Positions 25,534 to 35,038 of a stretch of DNA of 64,000 nucleotides are shown piece by piece. Each line of letters begins with the position of its first letter. Position 1 is the stretch's first letter. This DNA is from Moheibacter stercoris. Its GTDB lineage: Bacteria > Bacteroidota > Bacteroidia > Flavobacteriales > Weeksellaceae. The notes beneath the pieces are model-generated. The model saw nothing but the letters and a program-made list of their open reading frames with translations, made no database searches and had not been told where the DNA came from. Position numbers and translations under genes: made by a program. Where the stretch lies: the NCBI RefSeq assembly GCF_040545805.1, contig NZ_JBEPMO010000001.1:62001-126000 (forward strand), written 5' to 3'.

Positions 25534-26733
25534 TTAATTTCCCATTAAAAAAGTTCTTAAATCGGTTAGTTTTACGCCTTCAAAAGTGTTTCCTGAAAAC
25601 TTGTCCATCGTAATGAGTAGTTTCGGATAATTGTCTTTTATTTTCAATAAATTTCCGAATTCTCTTTCGATGTTTTTTTCTTCGTTGAGTGTCAAAGCGA
25701 CCTGAATGTATGTTTTTTCACCGTTTTTTTCGGCGATAAAATCAATTTCGCTGTCGGCAATAATCCCCACTTGTACTTTATAATTTTCCGTAAGCAAATG
25801 GTTGTAAACTACATTTTCGAGAATTTTCCCTCGATCTTCCGGACGGAATCCCCACAATGCATTCCGAATGCCGAGGTTTTCAAAATAATATTTTTCGCCT
25901 ATTTCAAACAACCGTTTCCCTACAATATCATAACGGTTTACCCGATGAATCAAAAAGGCATTGGTAAGATGCTGAATGTAGGTTTGAACTTGGTTTGGAG
26001 CCATATTTATTTTTTGGGATTTCAAGAAATCGCTGATTTTTTTTGCAGAAAAAAGACTTCCGGTATTGGATGCAAGAAATAGAACAAGTTGTTCCAAAAA
26101 TGCTGTATTCCTTACCGAAAATCGGTTGATGACATCTCTGAACAAAATCGTAGAATACACATTTTCAAGGTATTCAAACACAATCGCTTCTTTCAAAGGA
26201 AGATGGATGAGGTAGGGCAATCCACCGAATTTCAGATATTTTTCCAGCACATCATCGGAATCCTCCAACTGATGAAAATCCAGAAATTCGGTATAAGACA
26301 AACTATAAACAGGAATTTCAATGTATCTGCCGCTCAAATGTCCGGCAATATCCGAGGAAAGAAGATTCGCATTGCTTCCGGTGCAATACAAATCTAAATT
26401 TTTGTCGAGCAAAAGGGAGCGAAGTGCTACTTCAAAATTTTCTATATCTTGAATTTCGTCAATGAAAACATAGGTTTTTTGTTCTGCGGATTTATTCTGT
26501 AAAACATACCCGTTCAAATCATCGGCATTGCGAATATGTGCAAAAGCCAAATCTTCTTTGTTGATATAAATGATTTTAGCTTCGGAATCCTTTTTTTTAA
26601 TTTCTTCTATAATCTGGAAAAGCAAATAACTTTTCCCGACACGTCGCTGTCCTGTAAAAACCTTGATGAGGTTTTTCCCGATAAACGGCTCAATGCGTTT
26701 CAGATACTTAGGACGAGGAATTGCGGAATGCAT
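25534..26733 (-). CDS. AAA ATPase with DUF4143 domain
   Basis: 399 residues: Walker A GQRRVGKSYLLFQI, Walker B YVFIDEIQDIENFE, LYCTGSNANLLSSDIAGHLS, and C-terminal DSEIDFIAEKNGEKTYIQV. It is clearly related to the neighbour at 24.0 kb (same YIQV end and a similar length) but well diverged, so the pair is not a recent duplication. It is followed by a GT remnant and preceded by a short copy of the same GT start at 27.0 kb. Upstream DNA is AT-rich with only an imperfect inverted repeat (AATTGTA ... TACAATT). Confidence 0.88.
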   Translation of the reverse strand: MHSAIPRPKYLKRIEPFIGKNLIKVFTGQRRVGKSYLLFQIIEEIKKKDSEAKIIYINKEDLAFAHIRNADDLNGYVLQNKSAEQKTYVFIDEIQDIENFEVALRSLLLDKNLDLYCTGSNANLLSSDIAGHLSGRYIEIPVYSLSYTEFLDFHQLEDSDDVLEKYLKFGGLPYLIHLPLKEAIVFEYLENVYSTILFRDVINRFSVRNTAFLEQLVLFLASNTGSLFSAKKISDFLKSQKINMAPNQVQTYIQHLTNAFLIHRVNRYDIVGKRLFEIGEKYYFENLGIRNALWGFRPEDRGKILENVVYNHLLTENYKVQVGIIADSEIDFIAEKNGEKTYIQVALTLNEEKNIEREFGNLLKIKDNYPKLLITMDKFSGNTFEGVKLTDLRTFLMGN

Positions 26734-26799
26734 TTTTGGTGACTTAAAAATTATAATTGTATTTTAATTATTCAGTAAATATATAAATATTATAGTTAC

Positions 26800-26940
26800 A
26801 ATTAAAACTTTTACAATTATTCTTAAAGTTATCGTTTTGATTTTAATTTTAAAAATAATGCCTGAAGTAAAATGGGAAGCTTAGAAAGATAATTGGATTT
26901 TTTTCGATTATACATCTTAAACTTTACATATATCCGGGTT
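26800..26940 (-). pseudogene. possible C-terminal remnant of a glycan gene
   Basis: On the minus strand an open stretch reads VKFKMYNRKKSNYLSKLPIL then LQALFLKLKSKR and a stop. It has no start codon. The basic, helical end resembles C-termini of membrane-associated glycan enzymes, but I cannot assign it. Evidence is weak. Confidence 0.2.
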
Positions 26941-27031
26941 TTGCGAACGGATTGTAAATCTGCTCAATCGGAGTCTGCGAACGGATTGCAAATCCGCTCG
27001 ATCGGGCGTCCCAAGTGATGAAGAGGAGGTT
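26941..27031. repeat. CGGATT...AATCCG palindromes plus a copy of a GT 5' end
   Basis: Two ~30-base units in tandem (GCGAACGGATTG ... AATC) contain the palindrome CGGATT-GCA-AATCCG in the second copy. They abut 27007-27031, which matches the first codons of the GT at 24.0 kb with one mismatch (CCTCCTCTTCATCAC on the minus strand) and overlaps the acyltransferase stop codon. Confidence 0.65.
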
Positions 27032-28154
27032 ATGCTTTTTCATTATATTCTTCTTTACTGGCGGAACTTCTTACTGTAGAATATTTATGCTTGATTTTCA
27101 AAAAATACTTTTCTAAAGTATGATAAGAAATATGCGCTATTAGAATATTCAACAATATTACTATAAAAAAAATCCCAAAATATGAAACAAAATTATTGGG
27201 TAATCTTGTGATATAGTGAGCAACTGAATACAATAGAAAAATCACCAATGGATTATATACATAGATTCCAAAAGATATTTTCCCCAAATAATCAAAAATT
27301 TTATTTTCTAAACTAAAAATGGGTTTAGGACTTGAAATTTGATTAATAATTAAAAAAACAATGAAAATTGCTATAATTTCATGGTCTATAATTGAAAAGA
27401 TATGAAATTTATTAAATGCCACCATTAACAAAAAAGCCCAAATGAGGGTTTGAAAAATCGGATGATTAATATAATCTACAATCTTATACTTTTTCCAGAA
27501 AACATAGGCACCCAAAGCACCTATCGCTAAACAACCAAATCTTGAGTAATGCAAAATAAATTGAATAGGTTCAGGAAACTCTAAATATTTGGCAATTATT
27601 TTAATCCCTAAAAACAAAACAGGAAAAATTAATAAGAACTCAAATAACCATTTTAGTTTTTTAATAATCCATGGCCAAAAGGAGTAAAATTGTTCTTCAA
27701 CGCCTAACGACCAATAATGTCCAATTAATGACATCGCAGTTGCGGTTGGAAGGCCCCATGGCAGAGCATTATAATTTGCAAAACCGTTTGCAATATTAGG
27801 TAAAATCAAAAGATACATAAAAAAGGTTTTACCTAATGCGGAATAGCCTACTATAGCCAGAATTACCAAAAGATAAAAATAATACAAGGGCCAAATCCTA
27901 AAAATTCTTCGTAAGTAAAATTTCTTAATTTGGATAGTCCCAAAAGTTTCAAATTCTTTTAATAATAAATAGGTAATTAGAAATCCGCTTAGTGCAAAAA
28001 ACATCGTCACTCCATACCCTGCCAAGTCCCAATTTGGAAGTGATGATAAGCCGAAATGAGGCAAACGATTGTTGGTGTGTGAGACAACTACCGCCATTGC
28101 AGCAATTGCACGAATCCCATTTAAACCCGGCAAATAAATTTTATTTCCGGTCAT
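27030..28154 (-). CDS. OafA-type acyltransferase (acyltransferase family 3)
   Basis: About 374 residues, ten or so membrane helices, likely O-acetylating the glycan. N-terminal signature YLPGLNGIRAIAAMAVVVSH contains the R-A-x10-H core (HT after VVVS); YGVTMFFALSGFLITYLLL and FYLRRIFRIWPLYY follow, then GHYWSLGVEEQFY. The ATG at 28154 is chosen because it overlaps the previous stop as TAATG. Its 3' end overlaps a short repeat of a GT start. Confidence 0.88.
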   Translation of the reverse strand: MTGNKIYLPGLNGIRAIAAMAVVVSHTNNRLPHFGLSSLPNWDLAGYGVTMFFALSGFLITYLLLKEFETFGTIQIKKFYLRRIFRIWPLYYFYLLVILAIVGYSALGKTFFMYLLILPNIANGFANYNALPWGLPTATAMSLIGHYWSLGVEEQFYSFWPWIIKKLKWLFEFLLIFPVLFLGIKIIAKYLEFPEPIQFILHYSRFGCLAIGALGAYVFWKKYKIVDYINHPIFQTLIWAFLLMVAFNKFHIFSIIDHEIIAIFIVFLIINQISSPKPIFSLENKIFDYLGKISFGIYVYNPLVIFLLYSVAHYITRLPNNFVSYFGIFFIVILLNILIAHISYHTLEKYFLKIKHKYSTVRSSASKEEYNEKA

Positions 28155-29218
28155 TACAGAAGTTCTTCCCATTTCTTAATTATTTCTATATCAGAAAATC
28201 GAAATCTATTGTTCCACGACCTCTTTGAAAGTTCTTTTCTTTTTTCTTCATCCTTCATTAATGCAGCCAATTCTTCTGCAAACTTTTCAATATCATTATG
28301 CTCTACCAAAATACCATCATCCGAAATAATATGTCGCGGACCATTTGGAGAATCATATGATATCGCCGGTAAAGCTGCTGATTTACACTCAATTAAAACC
28401 ATAGGAAAGCATTCAGTATCTGAACACAATATAAATATAGAGGATTCGCGTAAAAGATTTTGCAATTCATTAGTCGCGGGAAAAAAATTAATTCTTTTTA
28501 ATTTAAGGTTTGAAATCTCATCGTTGTACATTTGAAGCAATCTTTTGTCTCCATTTCCATACACTTCTAAATTCCATTCCGGAAATTCTTTATAGAGTTG
28601 CTCCCAAATTTTGAGAAGATGTCCATATTGCTTATCAGGATGAACTCTACCAGCAGCTATGATTCTTTTTTTTCGATCCGAAAAATACGGAAAATCAGAA
28701 TCTGTAATTTCTATAAAATTCGGAATTACTGTAGTATTATCTAATTCATAATAATGTTTTTCATCCTCATTTAATAACACTACTTTATAATACCGTCTCA
28801 GGAAAAACCATTTATATCTCCAAGATTTAGAAACAGACAAGGCTCCCGAACTATGAATTTCCAAGACTTTTTTAGTTTTTGGGCTAATCAAAGGTAAAAT
28901 AAGAGAAGGAATTCCGGTTAAAGTGGTTATCACTATGTCCGGTTTCTCGGTTTTAAAAATTCTTTTTAATTCTTTTCTGAACTTCAATATTTCTTTCCAT
29001 TTATGTTTATTTATTCCGGGAAGATTTAAATCAATAAATTTAAAGGAATGTTTTGGAGGATAAACAATGGGAGCATCACCTTGAGAAATGGTTACTACCA
29101 CTACTTCAGCATCATAATAATTTTGCCAAGCATCTATCTTAAGGCTTAACATTTTTTGAATACCTCCATGCATACTGAATTGGTTGACGAGATACAGGAT
29201 TTTATTTTTTGGCTTCAT
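28154..29218 (-). CDS. glycosyltransferase family 4
   Basis: 354 residues from the ATG at 29218 (MKPKNKILYLVNQFSMHGG); the frame extends 12 codons upstream but the preceding gene covers that stretch. GT-B features: NQFSMHGGIQKMLSLK near the start, IIAAGRVHPDKQYGHLLKIW, VYGNGDKRLLQ, and SSIFILCSDTECFPMVLIECKSAALP with the EX7E-like glutamates. It overlaps genes on both sides, so it belongs to one translation-coupled run. Confidence 0.88.
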   Translation of the reverse strand: MKPKNKILYLVNQFSMHGGIQKMLSLKIDAWQNYYDAEVVVVTISQGDAPIVYPPKHSFKFIDLNLPGINKHKWKEILKFRKELKRIFKTEKPDIVITTLTGIPSLILPLISPKTKKVLEIHSSGALSVSKSWRYKWFFLRRYYKVVLLNEDEKHYYELDNTTVIPNFIEITDSDFPYFSDRKKRIIAAGRVHPDKQYGHLLKIWEQLYKEFPEWNLEVYGNGDKRLLQMYNDEISNLKLKRINFFPATNELQNLLRESSIFILCSDTECFPMVLIECKSAALPAISYDSPNGPRHIISDDGILVEHNDIEKFAEELAALMKDEEKRKELSKRSWNNRFRFSDIEIIKKWEELL

Positions 29219-30275
29219 ACCTTGTTTCATAAAGTTTTTCGAGGTTTTCAACATATTTTTTCTTTGTGAATACCTCCTTTACTGATTTATAACCATTAAT
29301 TCCAATTTCTTCTAATGAAGTAGGATCCATCTCCATCACTTCTTTCAATTTGGCAGAAAGCTCTTCAAGGTTGTTGGGGTTAAATAACCAACCTGTTTTT
29401 TCATGTTCTACAAATTCGGGAATGCCTCCTACATTTGAACACAATACGGGAACCCTCATTAACATCGCTTCAACAGCAGCAATTCCAAAACCCTCTGAGA
29501 AAGAAGGCAGTACAAATAAATCTGCAGATTGGAGATATTCATGAGGATCAGTTGCAAATCCCACAAACTGCACATTCTTTTCTATTTTCAACTCACGTGC
29601 TAAATTTTCTAGATTTTTCCTTTCTCTCCCATCCCCCACCAAAGTAAGAATAGCATTCGTCTGAAATATCCGGGAAAAAGCCTTTATCAATGCTTCGACA
29701 TTTTTTACCTTCTCTAGTCGTCCGACATATACAATGTTAAATTGGTCTGTTATTCTGTGTTTTATAAAGTCTGGACTTTCAGCAGGATTATAAATCACAA
29801 CCCCCTTTTCTTCAGGGATTTCCTTTATTTTTACCAAATGATTTTTGACAGCCGCGGAAACACAAATCACTTGCTGGGCTGCTTTATAGATTTGCCTGAA
29901 AATAAATTGGGCGTTTTTGGAATGGTTGGGAATCCCGATTTCTTCACCGATTATATATTTCACACCTGCTAATTTTGCAGCTAGAATCCCGTGAAAATTA
30001 GCTTCTGCTGCTGCTGTATGCACCACATCGGGTTTTACTTTTTTAATCAATTGATAAACCGCCCAAATATTAGAAAGATTACGTATAGAAAAATTGCGGT
30101 TTAAAATATGAACTTCAAATCCTCTTTCTCTTAAAATTTTCTCCGCATTACCACCATAACCAATTGCACCGAAAACATATTGATGATTCAGTAAATTTTT
30201 ACTTTCAGTAAAACTAATGTATTTTCTCTCCTGTCCTCCAAAATCAAGCAGGGTAGTTAAACGAAGTATTTTCAT
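29202..30275 (-). CDS. glycosyltransferase family 4
   Basis: 357 residues. Clear GT4 signature: VVHTAAAEANFHGILAAKLAG, FNIVYVGRLEKVKNVEALIKAF, LTLVGDGRERKNLE and LFVLPSFSEGFGIAAVEAML (EX7E), then VPVLCSNVGGIPEFV. It overlaps the next gene by 17 bases and the previous by four (ATGA). The acceptor and donor cannot be inferred. Confidence 0.9.
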   Translation of the reverse strand: MKILRLTTLLDFGGQERKYISFTESKNLLNHQYVFGAIGYGGNAEKILRERGFEVHILNRNFSIRNLSNIWAVYQLIKKVKPDVVHTAAAEANFHGILAAKLAGVKYIIGEEIGIPNHSKNAQFIFRQIYKAAQQVICVSAAVKNHLVKIKEIPEEKGVVIYNPAESPDFIKHRITDQFNIVYVGRLEKVKNVEALIKAFSRIFQTNAILTLVGDGRERKNLENLARELKIEKNVQFVGFATDPHEYLQSADLFVLPSFSEGFGIAAVEAMLMRVPVLCSNVGGIPEFVEHEKTGWLFNPNNLEELSAKLKEVMEMDPTSLEEIGINGYKSVKEVFTKKKYVENLEKLYETRYEAKK

Positions 30276-31327
30276 AAAGTTTTATAAATTTGCTCATACT
30301 TCATAGCAACAATATTTTTATCATGATATTTTTCTGCAAAACTTCTAGACCTTATTGAAATATCATTTAAATAATTTTCATCCTCTAAAAATCTCTCAAT
30401 TTTATCAACTATAATTTCTTCTGAAGGAGTGATGTTTATTATAGGACATTCCTGATAATGTATATTATCATTTTTCACAATATCTTCCAAACCTGACAAC
30501 ACCACTTTACCTTTAGACAATCCATACGCTGCACTCATTCCGTAAGAATAGGAATAGCATTGATCAACAATTATATCAACATCATTCGTAAAATGATCAT
30601 ATTCTTTGTGATTCATATTTCCTTTGACAATGAATTCTACGTTTGGAAATTTTTTTTCTAAAATTGAAAATGCTTTTTGGATTATTAACGTTCCTTTAAA
30701 ATCATATTTTAAATTATTTCTATTTAAGGGATGAAATACTCTTAATTTTCGATTATTCCTTTTTGTTGGAACATACTTATCTGTATTTATAGGAAATGGA
30801 ATAATATCTTCAGTCTTCAATCCTGCCATATTCATTGCATATTTATATTCCCAACATACTGGTATAATTCGATTATAAGAATTATTTAATTTTTGTTTAA
30901 ACTGTTCAAATTGTTTAAATCTTTCATGGTCATTCCATCTATCAAAATGAACATGAGGGGGAAAATAATCTAAATTTCTAACGTAATTTAAATATACAGG
31001 ATCACTACCAGCTGCTATATAAATTTTTTTCTTATTCTTAGTAAGAATATCATCAATTAAATTATCCAAATAGGATACATATGGTGATGGAGAAATTGAC
31101 TGAATAATATCGAAATCTAAAATTTTCTTAATGGTTTTGAATTGATGATACACTCTATTAAATGCACCAATAATATTGGGATTTGAATTTCCTAGAAAAA
31201 TATCTGTATCATAATTTTTAAACCCATCACCTAAAGTTGCTATATCAGCATCAATGCCTATTTCTCTTAATCCATTGCGAAGTTCAGTATGTACGCCACT
31301 CATTTCTTGTAATAATAAAACTTTCAT
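30272..31327 (-). CDS. GT-B-like glycosyltransferase
   Basis: 351 residues, more AT-rich than the flanking GT genes. It begins MKVLLLQEMSGVHTELRNGL; DIIQSISPSPYVSYL, PFPINTDKYVPTKRNNRKLR, VEFIVKGNMNHKEYDHF and YSYGMSAAYGLSKGKVVLSG follow. This gives a GT-B outline without a strong EX7E motif. Its position inside the operon between wzx and GT4 genes supports a glycosyltransferase role. Overlaps the next gene by four bases. Confidence 0.65.
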   Translation of the reverse strand: MKVLLLQEMSGVHTELRNGLREIGIDADIATLGDGFKNYDTDIFLGNSNPNIIGAFNRVYHQFKTIKKILDFDIIQSISPSPYVSYLDNLIDDILTKNKKKIYIAAGSDPVYLNYVRNLDYFPPHVHFDRWNDHERFKQFEQFKQKLNNSYNRIIPVCWEYKYAMNMAGLKTEDIIPFPINTDKYVPTKRNNRKLRVFHPLNRNNLKYDFKGTLIIQKAFSILEKKFPNVEFIVKGNMNHKEYDHFTNDVDIIVDQCYSYSYGMSAAYGLSKGKVVLSGLEDIVKNDNIHYQECPIINITPSEEIIVDKIERFLEDENYLNDISIRSRSFAEKYHDKNIVAMKYEQIYKTL

Positions 31328-31395
31328 TTAATTTCAATTATTGTCAATAAAATAATAATGCTTTATCAATTAAACAACCATTTAGTCCTTTTTGG

Positions 31396-32871
31396 TTATT
31401 TAAATTTTTTATTAAATAAATCCCTTAACCCTAACTTTTTATTAAGATTATACAATGAATATGAGGCCGTTAAAATGAACATTATAATACCAAAAGTATA
31501 GAGAAAAACATCATGGAGAGAAATTGATATTAAAAATGCTGTAAAACAAAGTATTAGATACAATATAAAAGTTTTATAAAATTTAGGTTGAAATTTAAAG
31601 CCATATTTATAGCTACAAAACATGGAAATATGGATTAAATGAATTGCGTATCCAATTAAGAAACTCACACCAACTCCTTCTAATCCATTGAAATAATATC
31701 CTAAGCAATTTAAACCAAATAAATAAATTGACGCTATCAATTCGTTCCAGAAAAAAGATCTTGAATCACCTTGTGATAAGATTTGGTATCCAATGGCCCA
31801 ACTAACTGACTTAAATAAAATACCTAACATTGCATATTTAACCATTGTCCCAATAGATAAAAATTGGCTTGTGTACAATAACGTTATAATTAAGGAGCTG
31901 AAAATTAAAAAAGCTATCACCAGTGGGGCTAGTAAGTAAATTGCAATATCGGCTTGTTGATTTATCAAGTTTGATTGCTCTGATTTATTTAATTTCATAG
32001 AAGATAGTCTTGGGAAATAATCTGTTGCCATAGCGGCAAAGACCAACCCTACATAGGTATTAACGATAGTAAATCCAGCATTAAATAAGCCTACTTCAGA
32101 AATGTCACCAAAATGACTAATAAAAATTCTAAATAAATAGGAAAATGCAATTGTGAAAAAACTACTTAAACTTAACATCAAACCAAGAAACAACATAGGT
32201 CGACCTTTTTTTAAAGCTATATTCCAACCAATTTTCAACCTTGAAATTTTTATTTTTTTTGAAAAATACCTTTGGATAGCCCAACTAGAAATTGAAGTAA
32301 TTATTATTGAAGGTACAATACCTTTAACACCCAAATTGTAAAACAAAAAAATTGAAGCAATTAAACCAATTGTGGATGCTACCACACTTGCCTTTGCTAA
32401 CAAAGAAAGTTTACGCAACCCCTGCATAATCACCATATAACCAGAAGCTAACTGAGATATCAACAACGTAATTGATAGTGCACAAAAAGCCCATGTATAG
32501 GAATAATCACCAAATGCTACTTTACTTAATATTGGAGAGAATATTAATGTAACAATAACACCTAAAAACCCAGTTAGCCAAACTAATTTACGAAACACTC
32601 CAAGAGTTTCAGAAATTTTATCTCTATCGTCTTTAGAATTTGCTTCTGCAATATCTCGAACTGCACTAGTTCCTAAGCCAAAATTTGTTGCTGATGTCAC
32701 TAAAGAAATTGAGGATAGAAACAAACTCATAATACCCATACCAGCAGGGCCTAAAAGTACAGCGACAACCTTAGATCTAATTAACTGAATTACAATATTA
32801 AAAACCTGAACTCCTCCAAAAATAGAGGTAGCCTTTAATATCTGTCTATATGAAGACTGAGAATTATTCAC
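31396..32871 (-). CDS. wzx: Wzx-type lipid-linked oligosaccharide flippase
   Basis: 491 residues, 12-14 predicted membrane helices, MATE/PST superfamily. The N-terminus (ILKATSIFGGVQVFNIVIQLIRSKVVAVLLGPAGMG) is typical of O-antigen translocases of Bacteroidota, and FGLGTSAVRDIAEA follows. It flips the undecaprenyl-linked unit across the inner membrane. The start is GTG at 32871, overlapping the acyltransferase stop by four bases. Confidence 0.9.
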   Translation of the reverse strand: MNNSQSSYRQILKATSIFGGVQVFNIVIQLIRSKVVAVLLGPAGMGIMSLFLSSISLVTSATNFGLGTSAVRDIAEANSKDDRDKISETLGVFRKLVWLTGFLGVIVTLIFSPILSKVAFGDYSYTWAFCALSITLLISQLASGYMVIMQGLRKLSLLAKASVVASTIGLIASIFLFYNLGVKGIVPSIIITSISSWAIQRYFSKKIKISRLKIGWNIALKKGRPMLFLGLMLSLSSFFTIAFSYLFRIFISHFGDISEVGLFNAGFTIVNTYVGLVFAAMATDYFPRLSSMKLNKSEQSNLINQQADIAIYLLAPLVIAFLIFSSLIITLLYTSQFLSIGTMVKYAMLGILFKSVSWAIGYQILSQGDSRSFFWNELIASIYLFGLNCLGYYFNGLEGVGVSFLIGYAIHLIHISMFCSYKYGFKFQPKFYKTFILYLILCFTAFLISISLHDVFLYTFGIIMFILTASYSLYNLNKKLGLRDLFNKKFK

Positions 32872-33455
32872 AACGATTTAATAATTTTAGAAGGAACACC
32901 GCCAATAATTACATTATCAGGAAATATTCCACTAACTACTGCACCTGCGGCCACAATTGTATTTTTACCAATTTTGGTGTTTTTTAATATGGTAACATTG
33001 TTTCCAATCCACACATTTTCTTCAATAATTATAGTTCCGATTTCACCTAATTTATTTCTTTCATCAGGGTGAACCCCATGAGCCTCAAAATCCATAATAC
33101 ATACTCCTTGGCCAATTAAAGTTCTATTTCCAATTTTTATATTCCCCGCGGAGCAAATAAATATATTATTGTTCGTCTTAACATCATTCCCAATTTCGAT
33201 TAATGATTGAGGCGTTCTTGCTTGTAATTCTATGCTACCACCATAATGAAAACCTCCTGGTTTAAACCCGAAACAACACCCCTCTCCTATTTTAATAGTA
33301 CCATTTCCTGTAAAAAAGGTCTTTTGTTGAAAAGAAGCAGATGAAGTAAATTGAACATTTGCTTTTGAAATCAAATTAGTTACTTTATAATATTTCAAAT
33401 AATAAATAAAATGAACAAGGGGCACATATAAAGGTCTTAGCAATTTCTTAATCAT
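32868..33455 (-). CDS. left-handed beta-helix acyltransferase
   Basis: 195 residues. Many hexapeptide repeats (IEIGNDVKTNNNIFICSAGN, IKIGNRTLIGQGVCI, GTIIIEENVWIGNNVTILKN, TKIGKNTIVAAGAVV) and the end GVPSKIIKSL place it in the CatB/WbbJ-type O- or N-acetyltransferases. The likely active-site histidine is in MDFEAHGVHPDER. It acts on a nucleotide sugar or lipid-linked intermediate in the cytosol; which one is unknown. Confidence 0.8.
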   Translation of the reverse strand: MIKKLLRPLYVPLVHFIYYLKYYKVTNLISKANVQFTSSASFQQKTFFTGNGTIKIGEGCCFGFKPGGFHYGGSIELQARTPQSLIEIGNDVKTNNNIFICSAGNIKIGNRTLIGQGVCIMDFEAHGVHPDERNKLGEIGTIIIEENVWIGNNVTILKNTKIGKNTIVAAGAVVSGIFPDNVIIGGVPSKIIKSL

Positions 33456-34551
33456 AGGAATTTACTATTTCAACAACTTCATTTACCTCCTTATCCTCTA
33501 AAACAGGACTAATTGGTAAACTCAAAACTTCTTCATGGATTCTTTCAGTGATAGGATAAGATAATTGATTCCATTCCTTGTAAGCCTCCTGTTTATGTGG
33601 CGGAATTGGATAATGGATCAAAGTTTGCACACCCTTATCGGTTAAATAAGCTTGTAACTTTTCTCTTTCTTGGGTTCGAATGACAAATAAATGCCAAACA
33701 TGTTCATGAGGATCATTGGGTAATTCTGGTAAAATGATTTTATCATTTTTAATTTTCGAAATATACATTTCTGCAATTTCTCTTCTTCTTTGATTTTCTT
33801 GGTCAATGTATTTTAATTTAACATTCAAAACTGCAGCTTGAATTTCGTCTAATCTTGAATTCAAACCTTGGTAAATATTGACATATTTCTGGTTGGATCC
33901 ATAATTAGCCAAAGCACGAATAGTTTTTGCTAAATTCTCGTCATTTGTCGTAATGGCTCCTGCATCACCCAAAGCACCCAAATTTTTACCCGGATAAAAA
34001 CTGAATCCAGCAGCATCACCCAAATTTCCTGTTTTAATCCCTTTCCAATTAGCACCTATAGATTGCGCGTTATCTTCGATTAGTTTTAATTGATAATTAT
34101 TGGCTAATGTTTTTAGTACTTCTGAAAAAACAACTTGACCATACAAATGAACAATTAAAATTCCTTTTGTTTTGGAGGTGATTTTTTCTTCAATTTTTGA
34201 AATGTCTATGTTGTAATTTCCCAAAGAAGGTTCCACCAAAACAGGAACCAATCCATTGTCAGATATTGCTAAAATAGAGGCTATATAGGTATTAGCTGGA
34301 ACAATGATTTCATCTCCTCTTTGCATGACACCCATTTCTATATAGGCTCTTAAAATCAATCGAAGAGCATCCAAACCATTGGCAACCCCAACTGCATGAT
34401 TAGATCCAATATACTTGGCTAAATTGCTTTCAAATTCTTTTAAATTTTCACCTAACAAATACCAGCCAGAACGAAAAACCTCTAATAATTTTGCCTCTAT
34501 TTCCTTTTGGTGCTTTAAATTGATTTTTTGTAAATCAAGAAATTTAATCAT
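33448..34551 (-). CDS. fdtB: sugar 3-aminotransferase (FdtB/QdtB-like)
   Basis: 367 residues, DegT/DnrJ/EryC1 family. MIKFLDLQKINLKHQKEIEA is typical of dTDP-3-keto-6-deoxyhexose transaminases; PLP lysine in GFSFYPGKNLGALGDAGA, and GLNSRLDEIQAAVLNVKL. With the two ketoisomerases and acyltransferases upstream it should make a dTDP-3-amino-3,6-dideoxyhexose (Fuc3N or Qui3N). rmlA and rmlB, needed to supply the 4-keto precursor, are not in the window. Confidence 0.85.
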   Translation of the reverse strand: MIKFLDLQKINLKHQKEIEAKLLEVFRSGWYLLGENLKEFESNLAKYIGSNHAVGVANGLDALRLILRAYIEMGVMQRGDEIIVPANTYIASILAISDNGLVPVLVEPSLGNYNIDISKIEEKITSKTKGILIVHLYGQVVFSEVLKTLANNYQLKLIEDNAQSIGANWKGIKTGNLGDAAGFSFYPGKNLGALGDAGAITTNDENLAKTIRALANYGSNQKYVNIYQGLNSRLDEIQAAVLNVKLKYIDQENQRRREIAEMYISKIKNDKIILPELPNDPHEHVWHLFVIRTQEREKLQAYLTDKGVQTLIHYPIPPHKQEAYKEWNQLSYPITERIHEEVLSLPISPVLEDKEVNEVVEIVNSYD

Positions 34552-35038
34552 TGTATGTAATATTACCTTTTATATCAATTGTTCCTTTTTGTTTTGCTGG
34601 ATTACCAAACCAAACCGTATTGGCGGGAACATTTTTTGTTATGACACTTCCTGCCCCAATGAGGGCATTTTCGCCAATGGTATTACCAGCGATAATCGTT
34701 GAATTTGCACCTATTGATGCTCCCTTTTTTACAATCGTTTTTTCAAATTTTTCAGGATACTGTTTAGACCTAGGAACTAAATCATTGGTGAAAGTAACAT
34801 TAGGACCAATAAATACATTATCTTCCAAGGTCACACCATCCCAAATTTGAACTCCAGGTTTTATCGTAACATTATCACCAATAGTAACATCATTTTCAAT
34901 GAATACTTGGCAATTGATATTACAGTTTTCACCAATTGATGCCCCTTTTAAAACTATTGAATATTGCCAGATGGTAGTGCCTTTGCCAATTTTTTCTGAT
35001 TGCACATCAGCATTTGGATGTATATTAATTTGACTCAT
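34544..35038 (-). CDS. sugar 3-N-acyltransferase (FdtC/QdtC/WlbB-like)
   Basis: 164 residues, almost wholly hexapeptide repeats (IGKGTTIWQYSIVLKGASIG, CNINCQVFIENDVTIGDNV, VQIWDGVTLEDNVFIGPNV). TFTNDLVPRSKQYPEKFEKT and the GASIGANSTIIAGNTIGENA core are hallmarks of the WlbB/QdtC group that acetylates C3 amino groups of nucleotide sugars. Overlaps its neighbours by 8 and 14 bases, consistent with the same pathway. Confidence 0.82.
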   Translation of the reverse strand: MSQINIHPNADVQSEKIGKGTTIWQYSIVLKGASIGENCNINCQVFIENDVTIGDNVTIKPGVQIWDGVTLEDNVFIGPNVTFTNDLVPRSKQYPEKFEKTIVKKGASIGANSTIIAGNTIGENALIGAGSVITKNVPANTVWFGNPAKQKGTIDIKGNITYND

